Shown here: positions 1 to 8,190 of the stretch, piece by piece
Layout of the letters: each line of letters begins with the position of its first letter
Numbering within the stretch: the first letter of the stretch is position 1
Assembly (NCBI GenBank): GCA_905221605.1
Contig: CAJNDS010002116.1
Span: forward strand, 107,501 to 132,500
DNA length: 25,000 bases
Origin: Symbiodinium natans
Taxonomy: Eukaryota; Sar; Dinophyceae; Suessiales; Symbiodiniaceae
Reading direction: 5' to 3'
The notes under the pieces: model-generated
What the model was told of the DNA's origin: nothing
What the model saw: only the letters and a program-made list of their open reading frames with translations
Database searches by the model: none
Made by a program: the position numbers and the translations under genes

Positions 1-170
1 GTATATACTTTTTAGGTATAAGTAGCTATAATGGGAACCCAAAACCAAAAAAAGTATTAAAGTATAGTACTCCAAAGCCCAGTTATTCCCCATACCCCAA
101 AAGGTACACCAATGGGCATCCAAGCTCCAATCATCCTTAAACCATGTTCCAACTTTCTGGAGTTTACTGT

Positions 171-238
171 AAACCCCAAACCCCAAACCCCAAACCCTAA
201 ACCCTAAACCCTAAACCCTAAACCCTAAACCCTAAACC
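171..238 (-). repeat. Telomere-like array (CCCCAAA then CCCTAAA)
   Basis: About three CCCCAAA units followed by about six CCCTAAA units, ending at a run of A followed by GGGGG. The G-rich strand is the minus strand. The variant units lie at one edge and the canonical units are uniform. Confidence 0.97.
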
Positions 239-358
239 AAAAAGGGGGTTGAGTTTCCCAGCTTCCGGCCAAGCTGCCACGGCACTTGCTTTCGCATCCT
301 GTTGCCTGGGCTTCAGCTTGGTCTTCAGGGTTCAAGGCTTCGGGCGCCTAAGGTTTTC

Positions 359-384
359 TAGGGTTTAGGGTTTAGGGTTTAGGG
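359..384 (+). repeat. Short telomere-like array (TTTAGGG)
   Basis: About three and a half TTTAGGG units. The two flanks resemble each other: 337-355 and 384-403 both start GCTTCG and end AAGGTT, with an indel between. The block may have been inserted between copies of a short duplication. Confidence 0.95.
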
Positions 385-503
385 CTTCGAGGCCTCGAAG
401 GTTGCTTGCCAGGGGCTTGGTTTGGTGGACCTCTGGGGGTCGTAGTAGAAAAAGTGGGCACGCTTCCCGTTCGTTCACTTCTTCCACTCACTTTTTTCGA
501 CTA

Positions 504-585
504 CATTTGGAGGTTTCCGAAAATAGGGGTACCTTGTTGGGGTCTCTTTTGGGGGGGTCCCTTATGATCGTAAACCCCCCACATT
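504..585. mobile_element. Foldback (MITE-like) element, family 1, copy A
   Basis: Left arm near 508-532 reads GGAGGTTTCCGAAAATAGGG and continues to GGTACC. The reverse complement of the right arm near 557-580 reads GGGGGGTTTACGATCATAAG and continues to GGGACC, so the arms are an imperfect inverted repeat of about 25 bp. ACATTT occurs at both outer edges. Element 3473-3560 has the same arms and the same ACATTT after the right arm. No coding capacity. It could be a non-autonomous transposon or another dispersed palindrome. Confidence 0.6.
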
Positions 586-635
586 TCATGCGCCCCTATA
601 GACTGAGTTGTTGGGTGCGTAATGAGAATTGAAGT

Positions 636-678
636 CAAAAAGCCCCCAGATAGCAGTATTGACAAAGGGGGGCTTTTG
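636..678. repeat. Hairpin with 12-nt arms
   Basis: CAAAAAGCCCCC at 636-647 faces GGGGGGCTTTTG at 667-678 across a 19-nt loop. There is one mismatched or offset pair. No known family. Confidence 0.6.
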
Positions 679-769
679 CCATGAACCTCCAAGCAACGTG
701 TTCAGGGTTTAAGTTGTATTGTCCCCATAATCAACCCTATAAAGGTTTTAGGGGGGTATGGGGTATGGT

Positions 770-1048
770 AGCCCGTCCTGGTAGGGTTTAGGGTTAAGCC
801 CAAGCGACAACGCCGCCTCTGCCTCGATGGTCCACAGATGAGCTGAGGGCCATCGCCGCATTGCAAAGGTGCCCGCCTCCGCCTTTCAGTAGGGCTTTGG
901 GGCTTTAGGGTTTAAGGATTTAAGGGTTAAGGGTTTGGGGTTTTAGGACTTGAGGGTTTAGGGCTTAGGCGGAGGGGGCTAGGGGCATTTAGGAGTTTTA
1001 GGCTTCGGTGCAATTAAGGGTTGAGCGGTTTGAGGTTTGGCGTGTAGG
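770..1048 (+). repeat. Degenerate G-rich telomere-derived sequence
   Basis: Words such as TTTAGGG, TTTAAGG, TTTGGGG and TTTTAGG recur without a fixed period, strongest from about 885 to 1040. It looks like an old array decayed by substitutions and indels. No gene seen. Confidence 0.75.
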
Positions 1049-1128
1049 GCGCAGGGACATGAGAGGGATGTGTGTATAGACGCAGCGAACCACCCACGAG
1101 CACTCAATTACATACATGCATGCTTGCA

Positions 1129-1267
1129 TCACAACACACACATACACACACACACACACACACGCACACACTTATATATACATATATGTAAAAAACATAA
1201 ATAAATAAATATATATATATGTATAAATAAATAAATATATATATATGGTACCCCCCCCCCCCCCCCC
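1129..1267. repeat. Microsatellite cluster: (CA)n, (TA)n/AAATA, C17
   Basis: A CA tract at about 1132-1170 with a few T or G interruptions is followed by TATA and AAATAAATAAATATATAT tracts to about 1247, the latter as two near-identical copies. A run of 17 C follows at 1251-1267. Open frames on the minus strand here are low-complexity artefacts. Confidence 0.97.
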
Positions 1268-1442
1268 GCCCCCAGCGCTCCACACTTGGTGTGCTGATGT
1301 TGTGCTTGTTTTTGCATTCCCCGATGGCACTGTGTTTTTTTGGTCATTAGTGCCTTGTTTTTCCTTCGTCCCAGCGTGTTGATTAAATAAATATATTTCT
1401 ACCTGCAATACTATCTATATGTTTATATTATACTAGTATAGA

Positions 1443-1657
1443 CCGGTACAAAATGGTACAAGTTGTACCGGCCCCGTAGAACCAAGCACCCAGAACCAAG
1501 ATTGCAGGGAGGTCTTGCCCTGCTATCTTGGTTCTTAGCTCTTGGTTGAACCAGGAACCGACATTGCAGGGTAAGACCTCTCTGCAATCTTGGTTCTTGG
1601 ATCTTGGTTCCTCTTTGGCCGGTACAACTTGTACCGCTTTGTGCCGGTTTGTACCGG
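1443..1657. mobile_element. 215-bp nested palindrome (foldback element)
   Basis: Outer arms 1443-1473 and 1617-1657 both contain CCGGTACAA and GTACAAGTTGTACCGGCC; the right arm carries about 10 extra bases. Inner arms 1479-1522 and 1567-1611 pair through GAACCAAG..., ATTGCAGGG and the AGGTCTT/AAGACCT core. The left inner arm can also fold on itself, 1492-1509 against 1518-1535, 17 of 18 pairs. No coding capacity. The nested design fits a MITE or foldback transposon. Confidence 0.75.
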
Positions 1658-1674
1658 CCCGTGTGGTTCGACAA

Positions 1675-2035
1675 TTTTACGGATTTTAAGGATGTTAAAA
1701 ATTTAAATGGGCGGAGCCTTTCTCCAAAACACTTATGGAATTCAAAAGGCAACTTAAATCCATTTAAAATTCTTACAACCCTTAAACAATTTGAAAGCCG
1801 GTGGCCTTGCAAAACAAATGATTTTAAGGATTTTAAAAATTTTAGAATGCCTTTCCACAAAAAAATTTTCCAAGGTCTTAAGGTTTTGAAGAATTTTAAG
1901 TGGCCGTTTAAAGTCCTTAAAATTCTTAAACTCCTTAACCTTTGAAAGCCGGAGGCCTTTCGCAATTTTAAGGATCTTCAGGATTTAAAAGAATTGAAGG
2001 GGCCTTTTAAATCCCTTTAACGTCCTTAGAATTTT
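1675..2035. repeat. Tandem repeat, about 145-bp period, 2.5 copies
   Basis: GATTTTAAGGAT begins units near 1682 and 1820, with a close form near 1964. GAAAGCCGG.GGCCTT recurs at 1793 and 1944, 151 bp apart. Within units the words AAGGATTTTAA and TTAAAATTCTTA recur, giving F/K/L-rich open frames on both strands (1423-1965 minus, 1604-1945 plus). I read those frames as by-products of the repeat, not genes. Confidence 0.75.
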
Positions 2036-2089
2036 GAGAGGGGGAACAGAACCATCAAATAGTACATAAAGGTCAGTCGTACATAGGAA

Positions 2090-2900
2090 TCCTTTAGGCA
2101 ATGCCTAAACCTTTACCCATAAACCTTTGAACCCTATAGCCACAAGGGTTTAAACGCTGTAGGGCTAACCCCGTGAGGGTTTTAGAGATAAACCCTGAAA
2201 AGCCCTAAACCTTTCAACCCTATACATGATGTGGGTACTTATTCTGCTTTTTCTCTGCATTTCCACGGGAGGCAAGCCCTATAAACAGAGGCAGAACTCT
2301 ATGGGATTTAAGGTTTAGGGATTTAAGCCTCAAGCCTTATAGGGTTATAAGGATCTAATCCTATAGGTAATGCCTAAACCTTAAACCTTAGAACCCTATG
2401 GGCCTATAGGGTTTAAACCCTAGGGCTACCCCCCGTGAGGGTTTTAGAGATAAACCTTGAAAAACCCTATACAAACCTTTAAGCTTGAGGGGGTTTTAAG
2501 GTTCAAAAACCTAAGGTCTGGGCATGCATACCTTCAGCCCCTATAGGGTTAAAACTTTTGAGCCGTTTAGAGCCCTATAAGCTTTCAGGGTTCTGACCCT
2601 GAAGGGCTTGGGGTTCAGGTTTAAATGCCTAAGCCGTAAATCCTTAAGGTTTAAACTCTATGGGCTTGGGTTTACATGCCTAAATCTTAAATCTTTAAGC
2701 CTTAACCCTATAGGGTTTAAAGCTTAAGGGTTGAAGTGTAATTGCTTAACCTTGAAACCCTGTAGGGATTAACGGCTTTGGTTTCAAGTTTAACCCTAAA
2801 CCCTATAGGCTTTCAGCCTTAAACTCTATAGGGTTTCGAGGCCTCTCTTTAATAAGCCCTCAACCCTGAACCGATAGGGTTTTAGAGATAAGCCCTGGAA
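2090..2900. repeat. Mosaic of degenerate telomere-related words with a duplicated block
   Basis: CCCTATAGGG, TTTAAACCCT, AAACCTT and GGGTTTAAG recur throughout. One block of about 110 bp occurs at about 2097-2225 and again at about 2366-2480, sharing AATGCCTAAACC, GTGAGGGTTTTAGAGATAAA and the stretch between. The word GGGTTTTAGAGATAA appears a third time at about 2877. No gene is visible in these 800 bases. Confidence 0.8.
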
Positions 2901-3112
2901 GAAAAGTATTTACAAAACCAGGGAGCGCAGCGGAGCAGAAGGGAGGGGAGGGGACGAGGTCGCTGTGCCCAGTGTTTGGATAGATGTAGAAGACTCAATA
3001 TCTCAAGGTTTGCATACATATATGTTATGTAGGGGATTGGGTTCTTTTTTCGTGCGGGTGTTATTTGTGTTGCCGGGTCACCGCGGCCAGTGAAACGATC
3101 TAATTGGCTCGC

Positions 3113-3151
3113 AACCACAAAAAGCGTGGATAACCACAAAAAAGTGTGGAT
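3113..3151. repeat. Two-copy 19/20-bp tandem repeat
   Basis: AACCACAAAAAGCGTGGAT at 3113-3131 is followed directly by a 20-nt copy at 3132-3151 with one extra A and GTG for GCG. Confidence 0.85.
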
Positions 3152-3169
3152 AACCCGGGGGGAGGGGTA

Positions 3170-3194
3170 GCATATATATATATATGTATGTATT
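3170..3194. repeat. (TA)n microsatellite
   Basis: CATATATATATATATGTATG tract beside the GGGGGGAGGGG run. Confidence 0.95.
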
Positions 3195-3195
3195 G

Positions 3196-4080
3196 TCACC
3201 TCCCCCAAGACCTACATCCTATGTATTTCCCCACATGCGTGTATACAGATCGCTGTAAACAAGACCCGTCGGAAACACCGCAAGCATAGTTCCGCTTGCT
3301 GTCTTCAATACTTACGTGCGCTTCTGACTGCACAAGCATGCTTTTTTGACTGGTCTTTCTTGGCTAAGAATTTTGTAAATAGCTCATTAACTGTCGATGT
3401 CGTATGTGTCTAGAGGCCAAAATTTGTGTTGCCCCCGCACACACACACACACACATGTTCAAGGTCTACGAAGGGGGGCTTCCGAAGTTAGGGGTACCTT
3501 ATTGGGGTCCTTACTCTCTGGGTGACTATTTTAGGGGTCCCCTATTATTCGTAAGCCCCCACATTTGTGTGAAAGTCTACAAGTATCTACAGCACCTCGT
3601 TGCACATTGCTCCTACTTCCTGTCTGCTCGCAGTCATTTGACAATGTGAGACTTCAGACACATCTCCTTCGAGAGCGCGTATGCTTTGACTGGAAATGGG
3701 CAGGCCCCTTTTTTGGTAGTTGGGAGATATGGCATGCCACACTTGCTATGTTTAAGTTAGACTTCTCTGCGCGCTACAATCTCAACATGCTCACAGGCTG
3801 TTGTTCCGGATCTGGCCCCGCGCCCTTTTTCTCATTACAGAAGGCCCGCTCTCTTAATAAACCAAAAAACGCCACCTTATTCCAGTCCCCAGCCCCTAGC
3901 CTAAAAAGAATTAACCCAACTCGTGCCAAAAAAAGGTAGACTTACAGAATCCAAGGCCCCACAGCAACCTGCTCTCCCGAGGAGGTAAAAGGGTCTCAAC
4001 AGCCTTGAACGAGAGGATGGCCAGCAACCTACGACTCAAAAAGGGTGCACTGCTTCTTGTTCACCAGGATGTAGTACTAG
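3196..4080. other. Spacer of mixed composition, no supported gene
   Basis: Almost free of telomeric words. It contains a short CA tract (about 3439-3455) and the foldback 3473-3560. An open frame of 124 codons runs 3565-3939 on plus. It has no start context, domain or homology that I recognise, is Cys/Arg/Lys rich, and is short enough to arise by chance. A spliced gene cannot be excluded from sequence alone. Confidence 0.5.
3473..3560. mobile_element. Foldback (MITE-like) element, family 1, copy B
   Basis: Left arm 3473-3498 (GGGGGGCTTCCGAAGTTAGG, continuing to GGTACC) pairs with right arm 3534-3560, whose reverse complement begins GGGGGCTTACGAATAATAGG. ACATTTGTG follows the right arm, as ACATTT does in copy A. 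GTCTAC occurs a few bases outside both ends (3464 and 3575). About 88 bp with no coding capacity. Confidence 0.68.
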
Positions 4081-4082
4081 AG

Positions 4083-4128
4083 GCGTTAAGGGTTCAGGGT
4101 TTAAGGTTTAGGGGTTAGGGTCTATAGG
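4083..4128 (+). repeat. Degenerate TTTAGGG block
   Basis: TTAAGGG, TTCAGGG, TTTAAGG, TTTAGGGG and TTAGGG in succession. Confidence 0.85.
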
Positions 4129-4190
4129 GACGAAAAGAAGGCACCAAAGAGAGTACCTTTTTTGATATCGAGGGGCTTATCAAGGTAATC

Positions 4191-4231
4191 CTAAACCCCT
4201 AAACCCCTTAACCCTAAACCCTAAACCCTAA
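4191..4231 (-). repeat. Telomere-like array (CCCCTAAA/CCCTAAA)
   Basis: Octamer CCCCTAAA units pass into three CCCTAAA heptamers. ATCAAGG occurs just outside each end (4179-4185 and 4241-4247). Confidence 0.95.
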
Positions 4232-4302
4232 CAAAAACGAATCAAGGGCCTACTCGGGGTCCTAGTTTCCATCGGCACCTACTTCCAGAGTAGTCCTGGA
4301 AA

Positions 4303-4382
4303 GGGTTTAGGGTTTAGGGTGTAGGAGTTAGGGTTTAGGGTTTAGGGTTTAGGGTTTAGGGTTTAGGGTTTAGGGTTTAGGG
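4303..4382 (+). repeat. Telomere-like array (TTTAGGG)
   Basis: Two canonical units, a TGTAGGAG interruption, then about eight uninterrupted TTTAGGG units. Confidence 0.97.
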
Positions 4383-4478
4383 GTGTCTTGGCCTCGTCGC
4401 CGTCCGGAAGAGGCTCCTCGAACGACTCCATCGCCGGCGCCGCAGGAACGGCCTCCTGCTCGGGCTTTCGGTGAAGGG

Positions 4479-4600
4479 CATTTAGGGTTCAGGGTTTAGG
4501 GTTTAGGGTTTCGGAATTAGGGTTTAGGGTTTCGGAATTAGGGTTTAGGGTTTGGTGTTTAGGGTTTTAGGGTTTAGGGTTTACGGTTTGGAGCTTAGGG
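4479..4600 (+). repeat. Telomere-like array with TTTCGGAATTAGGG variants
   Basis: Canonical units mixed with two copies of TTTCGGAATTAGGG and with TTTGGTG, TTTACGG and TTTGGAGC variants. Less homogeneous than its neighbours. Confidence 0.93.
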
Positions 4601-4719
4601 TTTATGGGAACTCCCCAGAATATAATTAATTTCTAGGGCCTGGCAAGGTTGAGTGTTTCGGGTCCGAGGCGAAAGGTTGAGGTTTGCTGGTGATTGGCGG
4701 CTGAGGTTGGTTTAGTTTC

Positions 4720-4815
4720 AAGTTTAGGGTTTAGTGTTTAGGGTTTAGGGTTTAGGGTTTAGGGTTTAGGGTTTAGGGTTTAGGGGTTAGGGTTTTTGGG
4801 TTTTAGGGTTCAGGA
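4720..4815 (+). repeat. Telomere-like array (TTTAGGG)
   Basis: One TTTAGTG variant, about seven canonical units, then degenerate units. A 13-G run (4845-4857) lies about 30 bp downstream. Confidence 0.96.
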
Positions 4816-4928
4816 TATTAGGTTTCTTGTTCGTTCTTTTTCTTGGGGGGGGGGGGGAGCGCAGGAGGACTAGCCTCAACAAACCCTGCAGTATGGCTCC
4901 GCGCCCTGGAAAGAATCCCGCAACACCT

Positions 4929-5001
4929 TGGGTAGTTCTCTAAATATACGGTTTAGGGTTCAGGGTCCCTCAAAAGGGAGCCTGATGTAGAGAACTACCC
5001 A
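4929..5001. mobile_element. Foldback element with a telomeric word in one arm
   Basis: TGGGTAGTTCTCTA (4929-4942) is perfectly inverted at 4988-5001. The centre holds a second inverted pair, GTCCCT and AGGGAG. GTTTAGGGTTCAGG sits only on the left side, so the structure looks like a 50-60 bp palindrome that gained a telomeric insertion. Confidence 0.65.
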
Positions 5002-5095
5002 GACAAAGGGCTCTTAAACAGCACCATATGATGCGTCTAAAGCTGACTTCTCAGGGTACCTACTCACCAGAAACTGCAATAGACCCGAAACCTGA

Positions 5096-5182
5096 CACCC
5101 TAAACCCTGAACCCTAAAGCCCCCTAAACCCTAAACCCAAGACCCTAAACCCTAAACTCTAAACCCCTGAGCCCTAAGCCCC
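5096..5182 (-). repeat. Degenerate CCCTAAA array
   Basis: CCCTAAA units mixed with CCCTGAA, CCCTAAAG, CCCAAGA and CCCCTGAG. Confidence 0.93.
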
Positions 5183-5301
5183 CAAAAACCTTAAGCTCCC
5201 TTCCACCACGGATTTCTGGCCTTCTGCTGGTACGCCATTTGCAGTCGAGCGGAAAACTTCTTTGGGAAAATCAGGGTTGGGCCAACCCTGCGGCGAAGGG
5301 T

Positions 5302-5452
5302 GGGTTTAGGGTTTAGGGTTTAGGGTTTAGGGTTTAGGGTTTAGGGTTTAGGGTTTAGGGTTTCGGGTTTAGGGTTTCGGGTTTAGGGTTTAGGGTTTAG
5401 GGTTTAGGCTTTGGGCTTTAGGCATTAGGCTTTAGGCTTTAGGCTTTAGGCT
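5302..5452 (+). repeat. Telomere-like array grading into TTTAGGC
   Basis: About nine TTTAGGG units, then TTTCGGG/TTTAGGG alternation, four TTTAGGG units, and finally TTTAGGC-type units (5403-5452) including TTTGGGC and ATTAGGC forms. Confidence 0.96.
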
Positions 5453-5555
5453 GTACCACCCAGAGCCCTTGACCCTGACATTCTGTAACCCGATACACCC
5501 GCAAACGTCGCCCAAAGGCTCCGTCTTCTGAGCTCATCTAGGGCGAGTTTTGTGG

Positions 5556-5628
5556 AACCCTAAACCCTAAACCCTAAACCCTAAACCCTAAACCCTAAAC
5601 CCTAAACCCTAAACCCCCAAACCCGATA
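5556..5628 (-). repeat. Telomere-like array (CCCTAAA)
   Basis: About nine canonical units with C-rich ends. GCTCATCT occurs in the unique sequence on both sides (5532-5539 and 5641-5648). Confidence 0.97.
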
Positions 5629-5842
5629 AGGCCTAAACAAGCTCATCTCGCAGGCACAGCTACGTCCCGAGAAACGTATCTACCGACCGAGTGCAGTGGA
5701 AGTCCGTCAGTAGGGCCTTCAGGGTTTAGCATTTCGGGTTTTTGGCTTTTAGGGCTCCGGCTTTAGGGCTTCCAGGTTTCAAGTGGGGTTATTTAGGGTC
5801 TAGCGGCAGGGTTTTAGCGGCTTGAATTTTACGGTTCTCAGA

Positions 5843-5912
5843 CACCCTAAACGCTAAACGCTAAACGCTAAACCCTACACCCTAAACCCTAAACCCTAAA
5901 CCCTGAACCCTC
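5843..5912 (-). repeat. Telomere-like array with CGCTAAA variants
   Basis: CCCTAAA, then three tandem CGCTAAA units, then CCCTACA, canonical units and CCCTGAA. Confidence 0.96.
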
Positions 5913-6027
5913 GTTTTCTCGCAAGGTCCAGGGTTTTCGCGCCAGAGCAAGAATCGATTTGAAACCATGCGCAAGGCTCGGAAAGTCGGTGGTCGCCTCT
6001 TACCCGACCGAACCATGCAGCCCATAG

Positions 6028-6153
6028 GTTTAGGGTTTAGGGTTTAGGGTTTAGGGTTTAGGGTTTAGGGTTTAGGGTTTAGGGTTTAGGGTTTAGGGTT
6101 TAGGGTTTAGGGTTTAGGGTTTAGGGTTTAGGGTGTGGGGTTTAGGGTTTAGG
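6028..6153 (+). repeat. Telomere-like array (TTTAGGG), about 15 perfect units
   Basis: Uninterrupted to about 6134, then one GTGTGGGG disruption and two more units. Confidence 0.98.
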
Positions 6154-6242
6154 GCATACCTCCCCTAAATCCAAGCTTAACCCTCATCTCTGAAGGTCGG
6201 AACTGTGAATCAATGAGCCCTAAAACCGTAGCCAAATCTCGT

Positions 6243-6282
6243 AGAGGGTTTAGGGTTTCGGGTTTAGGGTTTAAGGTTTCCA
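6243..6282 (+). repeat. Short telomere-like array
   Basis: TTTAGGG, TTTCGGG, TTTAGGG and TTTAAGG. Confidence 0.93.
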
Positions 6283-6368
6283 GGCGTTGGATCATCTGGG
6301 CTCCAGGGGTTAGATAGCAACTGAAGCCTGACCTCCCTATTCTGAACCATCCAGTACGATCGACTTCA

Positions 6369-6500
6369 TGTGGGCTTTAGGGTCCTTGGGTTTAGGGTTT
6401 AGGGTTTAGGGTTTAGGGTTTAGGGTTCTGGGTTCTTGGGTTTGGGGGTTGGGGTTTAGGGTTCTTGGGTTTGGGGTTCAGGGTTTGGAGCTTAGGGTTC
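6369..6500 (+). repeat. Telomere-like array with TTCTTGGG/TTTGGGG variants
   Basis: About five canonical units followed by GTTCTTGGGTTTGGGG-type variants, repeated twice. Confidence 0.93.
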
Positions 6501-6709
6501 TACCCAGGAAAGCCCAGTGAACCCTGAACCCTACGTGGCTTGATATCGGGCCTAAGTTGGGTGTGGGGTTTTGTGGCTTGGTTTTGTTTCAGTATGGGCA
6601 TTTGGGGTAGCGTATATGATGAGTAAATGAGGACTAAAACGGGGTTAGGACATCGGTTGCTGTTTCGGTTGCTGGTTTGTGTTTCGATGGGCCTTAAGAA
6701 TTAGAAGAG

Positions 6710-6738
6710 TTTTTTTTTTTTTTTTTGGGGGGGGGGGG
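6710..6738. repeat. T17-G12 homopolymer pair
   Basis: Seventeen T (6710-6726) run directly into twelve G (6727-6738). A TTTTTTTTGGGGGGGG tract near 16046-16060 has the same organisation. Confidence 0.97.
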
Positions 6739-6791
6739 CTTTCTTGTAGTAGTATAAAAATTTAAGGGACCATAAGGGCATACTGTTCGCA

Positions 6792-6833
6792 ACCCTAAAC
6801 CCTAAATCCTAAACACTAAATCCTAACTATTCC
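6792..6833 (-). repeat. Degenerate CCCTAAA array ending in a shared 13-mer
   Basis: CCCTAAA, TCCTAAA and CACTAAA units end in AACTATTCCGACC. That 13-mer is also the right arm of the foldback at 10341-10433. Confidence 0.8.
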
Positions 6834-6937
6834 GACCGCTACATTGCTTCGAAGCGAAGTTGCGGTCGATCCTAGCCTTGCGATGGCATCGTAGGGAGGT
6901 TGGTGATGTGGCCCTGATGTAGTGGGGGGTCCTGGGC

Positions 6938-7165
6938 GGTGTAGGGCTTAGGGTTGGGTTTTGGGGCTTTTGGGAGTTACAGGTCAGAGGGGTTTTGGGC
7001 GGGGAGTGCAGGGTTGAGGGGTGCTGGAGGGAGTTTAGGGTTGAGAGTTTTGGGGGTTTCCGGGCTTGGGGGCTTGGGGCGTGAGAGTTTAGGGTTCAGG
7101 GGTTTCGGGTTGTTTGGGATTCGGGTTTGGGCTTCAGAGCCTTGGATTCAGGGTCTAAGGTTTCG
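6938..7165 (+). repeat. Degenerate G-rich telomere-derived region
   Basis: GGGTTT, GGGCTT, TTTCGGG and TTTTGGG words without a strict period. The open frame at 6954-7265 is a G/L/R-rich translation of this decayed repeat. Confidence 0.75.
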
Positions 7166-7245
7166 GGCCGCGGAGAAAGTTGGGACCGTGCTCGTGATGG
7201 CTAAGCCTCTGCGCAGTTCAGGATGTATTCAGCATCGGGTTTTCG

Positions 7246-7340
7246 GTTTAGGGTTTAGGGTTTAGGGTTTAGGGTTTCGGGTTTCGGGTTTAGGGTTCAG
7301 GGTTTAGGGTTTAGGGTTCTCATTGTAGGGTTTAGGGACC
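7246..7340 (+). repeat. Telomere-like array (TTTAGGG/TTTCGGG)
   Basis: About three canonical units, two TTTCGGG, a TTCAGGG, then further canonical units interrupted by TTCTCATTG. Confidence 0.95.
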
Positions 7341-7749
7341 TCGTTTAGAGAGACGATCAGAGCCAACATGACCAGCACGCCATTAGCACAGTGGGCGGCG
7401 GGGCCCCCCACTGTCCGTGCGTGCAGCACTTGCTGCTGGGCCGCAACAGCTTCGTTGTCAACGTCATGTGCCTTTTGCAGACAGGATGCAATCCAAGGAA
7501 CCCGACACATGTGGGTTCCTTGTCAAGAGAGCAGCGTTAGCAGCCTAACAATACTAAAGGAACAAAGTCTATTGTGCTGTCTTAACATCCAAGCATGCAC
7601 TTAACTGCATCAAAACCCGGGCACTGAAATTACAAAACTCCACCACAAAGACTCCAAACGTTTGCCACAAAACCTTCGCATGAGCACTTCCTAAAACTAG
7701 CCCTACCCCTTCACAGCCCCGCAAATGCCATCATCCGTCTCAGCACAGG
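7341..7749. other. Unique spacer, no supported gene
   Basis: Free of telomeric words. Overlapping open frames of 68 codons (7304-7510, minus) and 78 codons (7368-7604, plus) show no recognisable family. Contains the perfect hairpin at 7494-7522. Confidence 0.5.
7494..7522. repeat. Perfect 10-bp-stem hairpin
   Basis: CAAGGAACCC (7494-7503), a 9-nt loop GACACATGT, then GGGTTCCTTG (7513-7522). No U-tract or known context, so no role is assigned. Confidence 0.8.
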
Positions 7750-7791
7750 AACCCTAAACCCTAAACCCGAAACCCTAAACCCTAAACCCTC
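7750..7791 (-). repeat. Short telomere-like array (CCCTAAA)
   Basis: About five units including one CCCGAAA. Confidence 0.96.
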
Positions 7792-7929
7792 AATGACAGC
7801 GCGGACCTGCAAAACCCTCAGCTACACTAAGACCTTGCGCCCAACAGCCCGAAACACCCTAAGCTGCGGGTTGTAGGGTTGCAGTTAGAATATTTTCCCA
7901 GTGTTGCAGGTGTGACAAAGCGTTGCAGG

Positions 7930-8190
7930 CCACGAGGCCGTGGAGGTTGCAGGGTTTAGGGTTGCGAGGTTTGGGGTAGTCGGGTTCAGAGTTGCAGGGC
8001 TTTGGGTTGTAGGATTTAGGGTTGCTGGATTTGGGGTTGTAGTCTTTAGGGTTAAGGGTTGTAGTGTTTAAGGTTGTAGGTTCTAGGGTTGTAGGGTTCA
8101 GGGTTGTAGGATTTAGGTTGTAGGTTGTACGGTTGTAGGTTTTAGGGTTGTAGGGCTTTAGGCTTGTGGATCCACGGTTGCCTAGTTTAC
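7930..8190 (+). repeat. Degenerate 15-mer minisatellite (GGGTTGTAGGATTTA type)
   Basis: TTGTAGG and TTTAGGG alternate to give a period near 15. Since 15 is divisible by 3, one frame stays open on minus and reads NPTTLNP/YNPK repeats within 7859-8377. That open frame reflects the repeat period, not a supported gene. Confidence 0.8.

Noticed and set aside
1423-1965. Longest open frame, 180 codons on minus
   Set aside because: It crosses the foldback at 1443-1657 and the 145-bp tandem repeat. Its F/K/L-rich half is translated AAGGATTTTAA-type repeat, and the opposite strand is open over the same repeat.
3113-3155. TGTGGATAA, resembling a bacterial DnaA box (TTATCCACA)
   Set aside because: The rest of the window is clearly eukaryotic, and the word falls in a two-copy tandem repeat with no other origin features.
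3565-3939. 124-codon open frame on plus
   Set aside because: No recognisable domain, no supporting neighbours, and within the length expected by chance in a spacer of this size; noted in the spacer entry only.
6954-7265. 103-codon G/L/R-rich open frame
   Set aside because: Translation of degenerate GGGTTT repeats.
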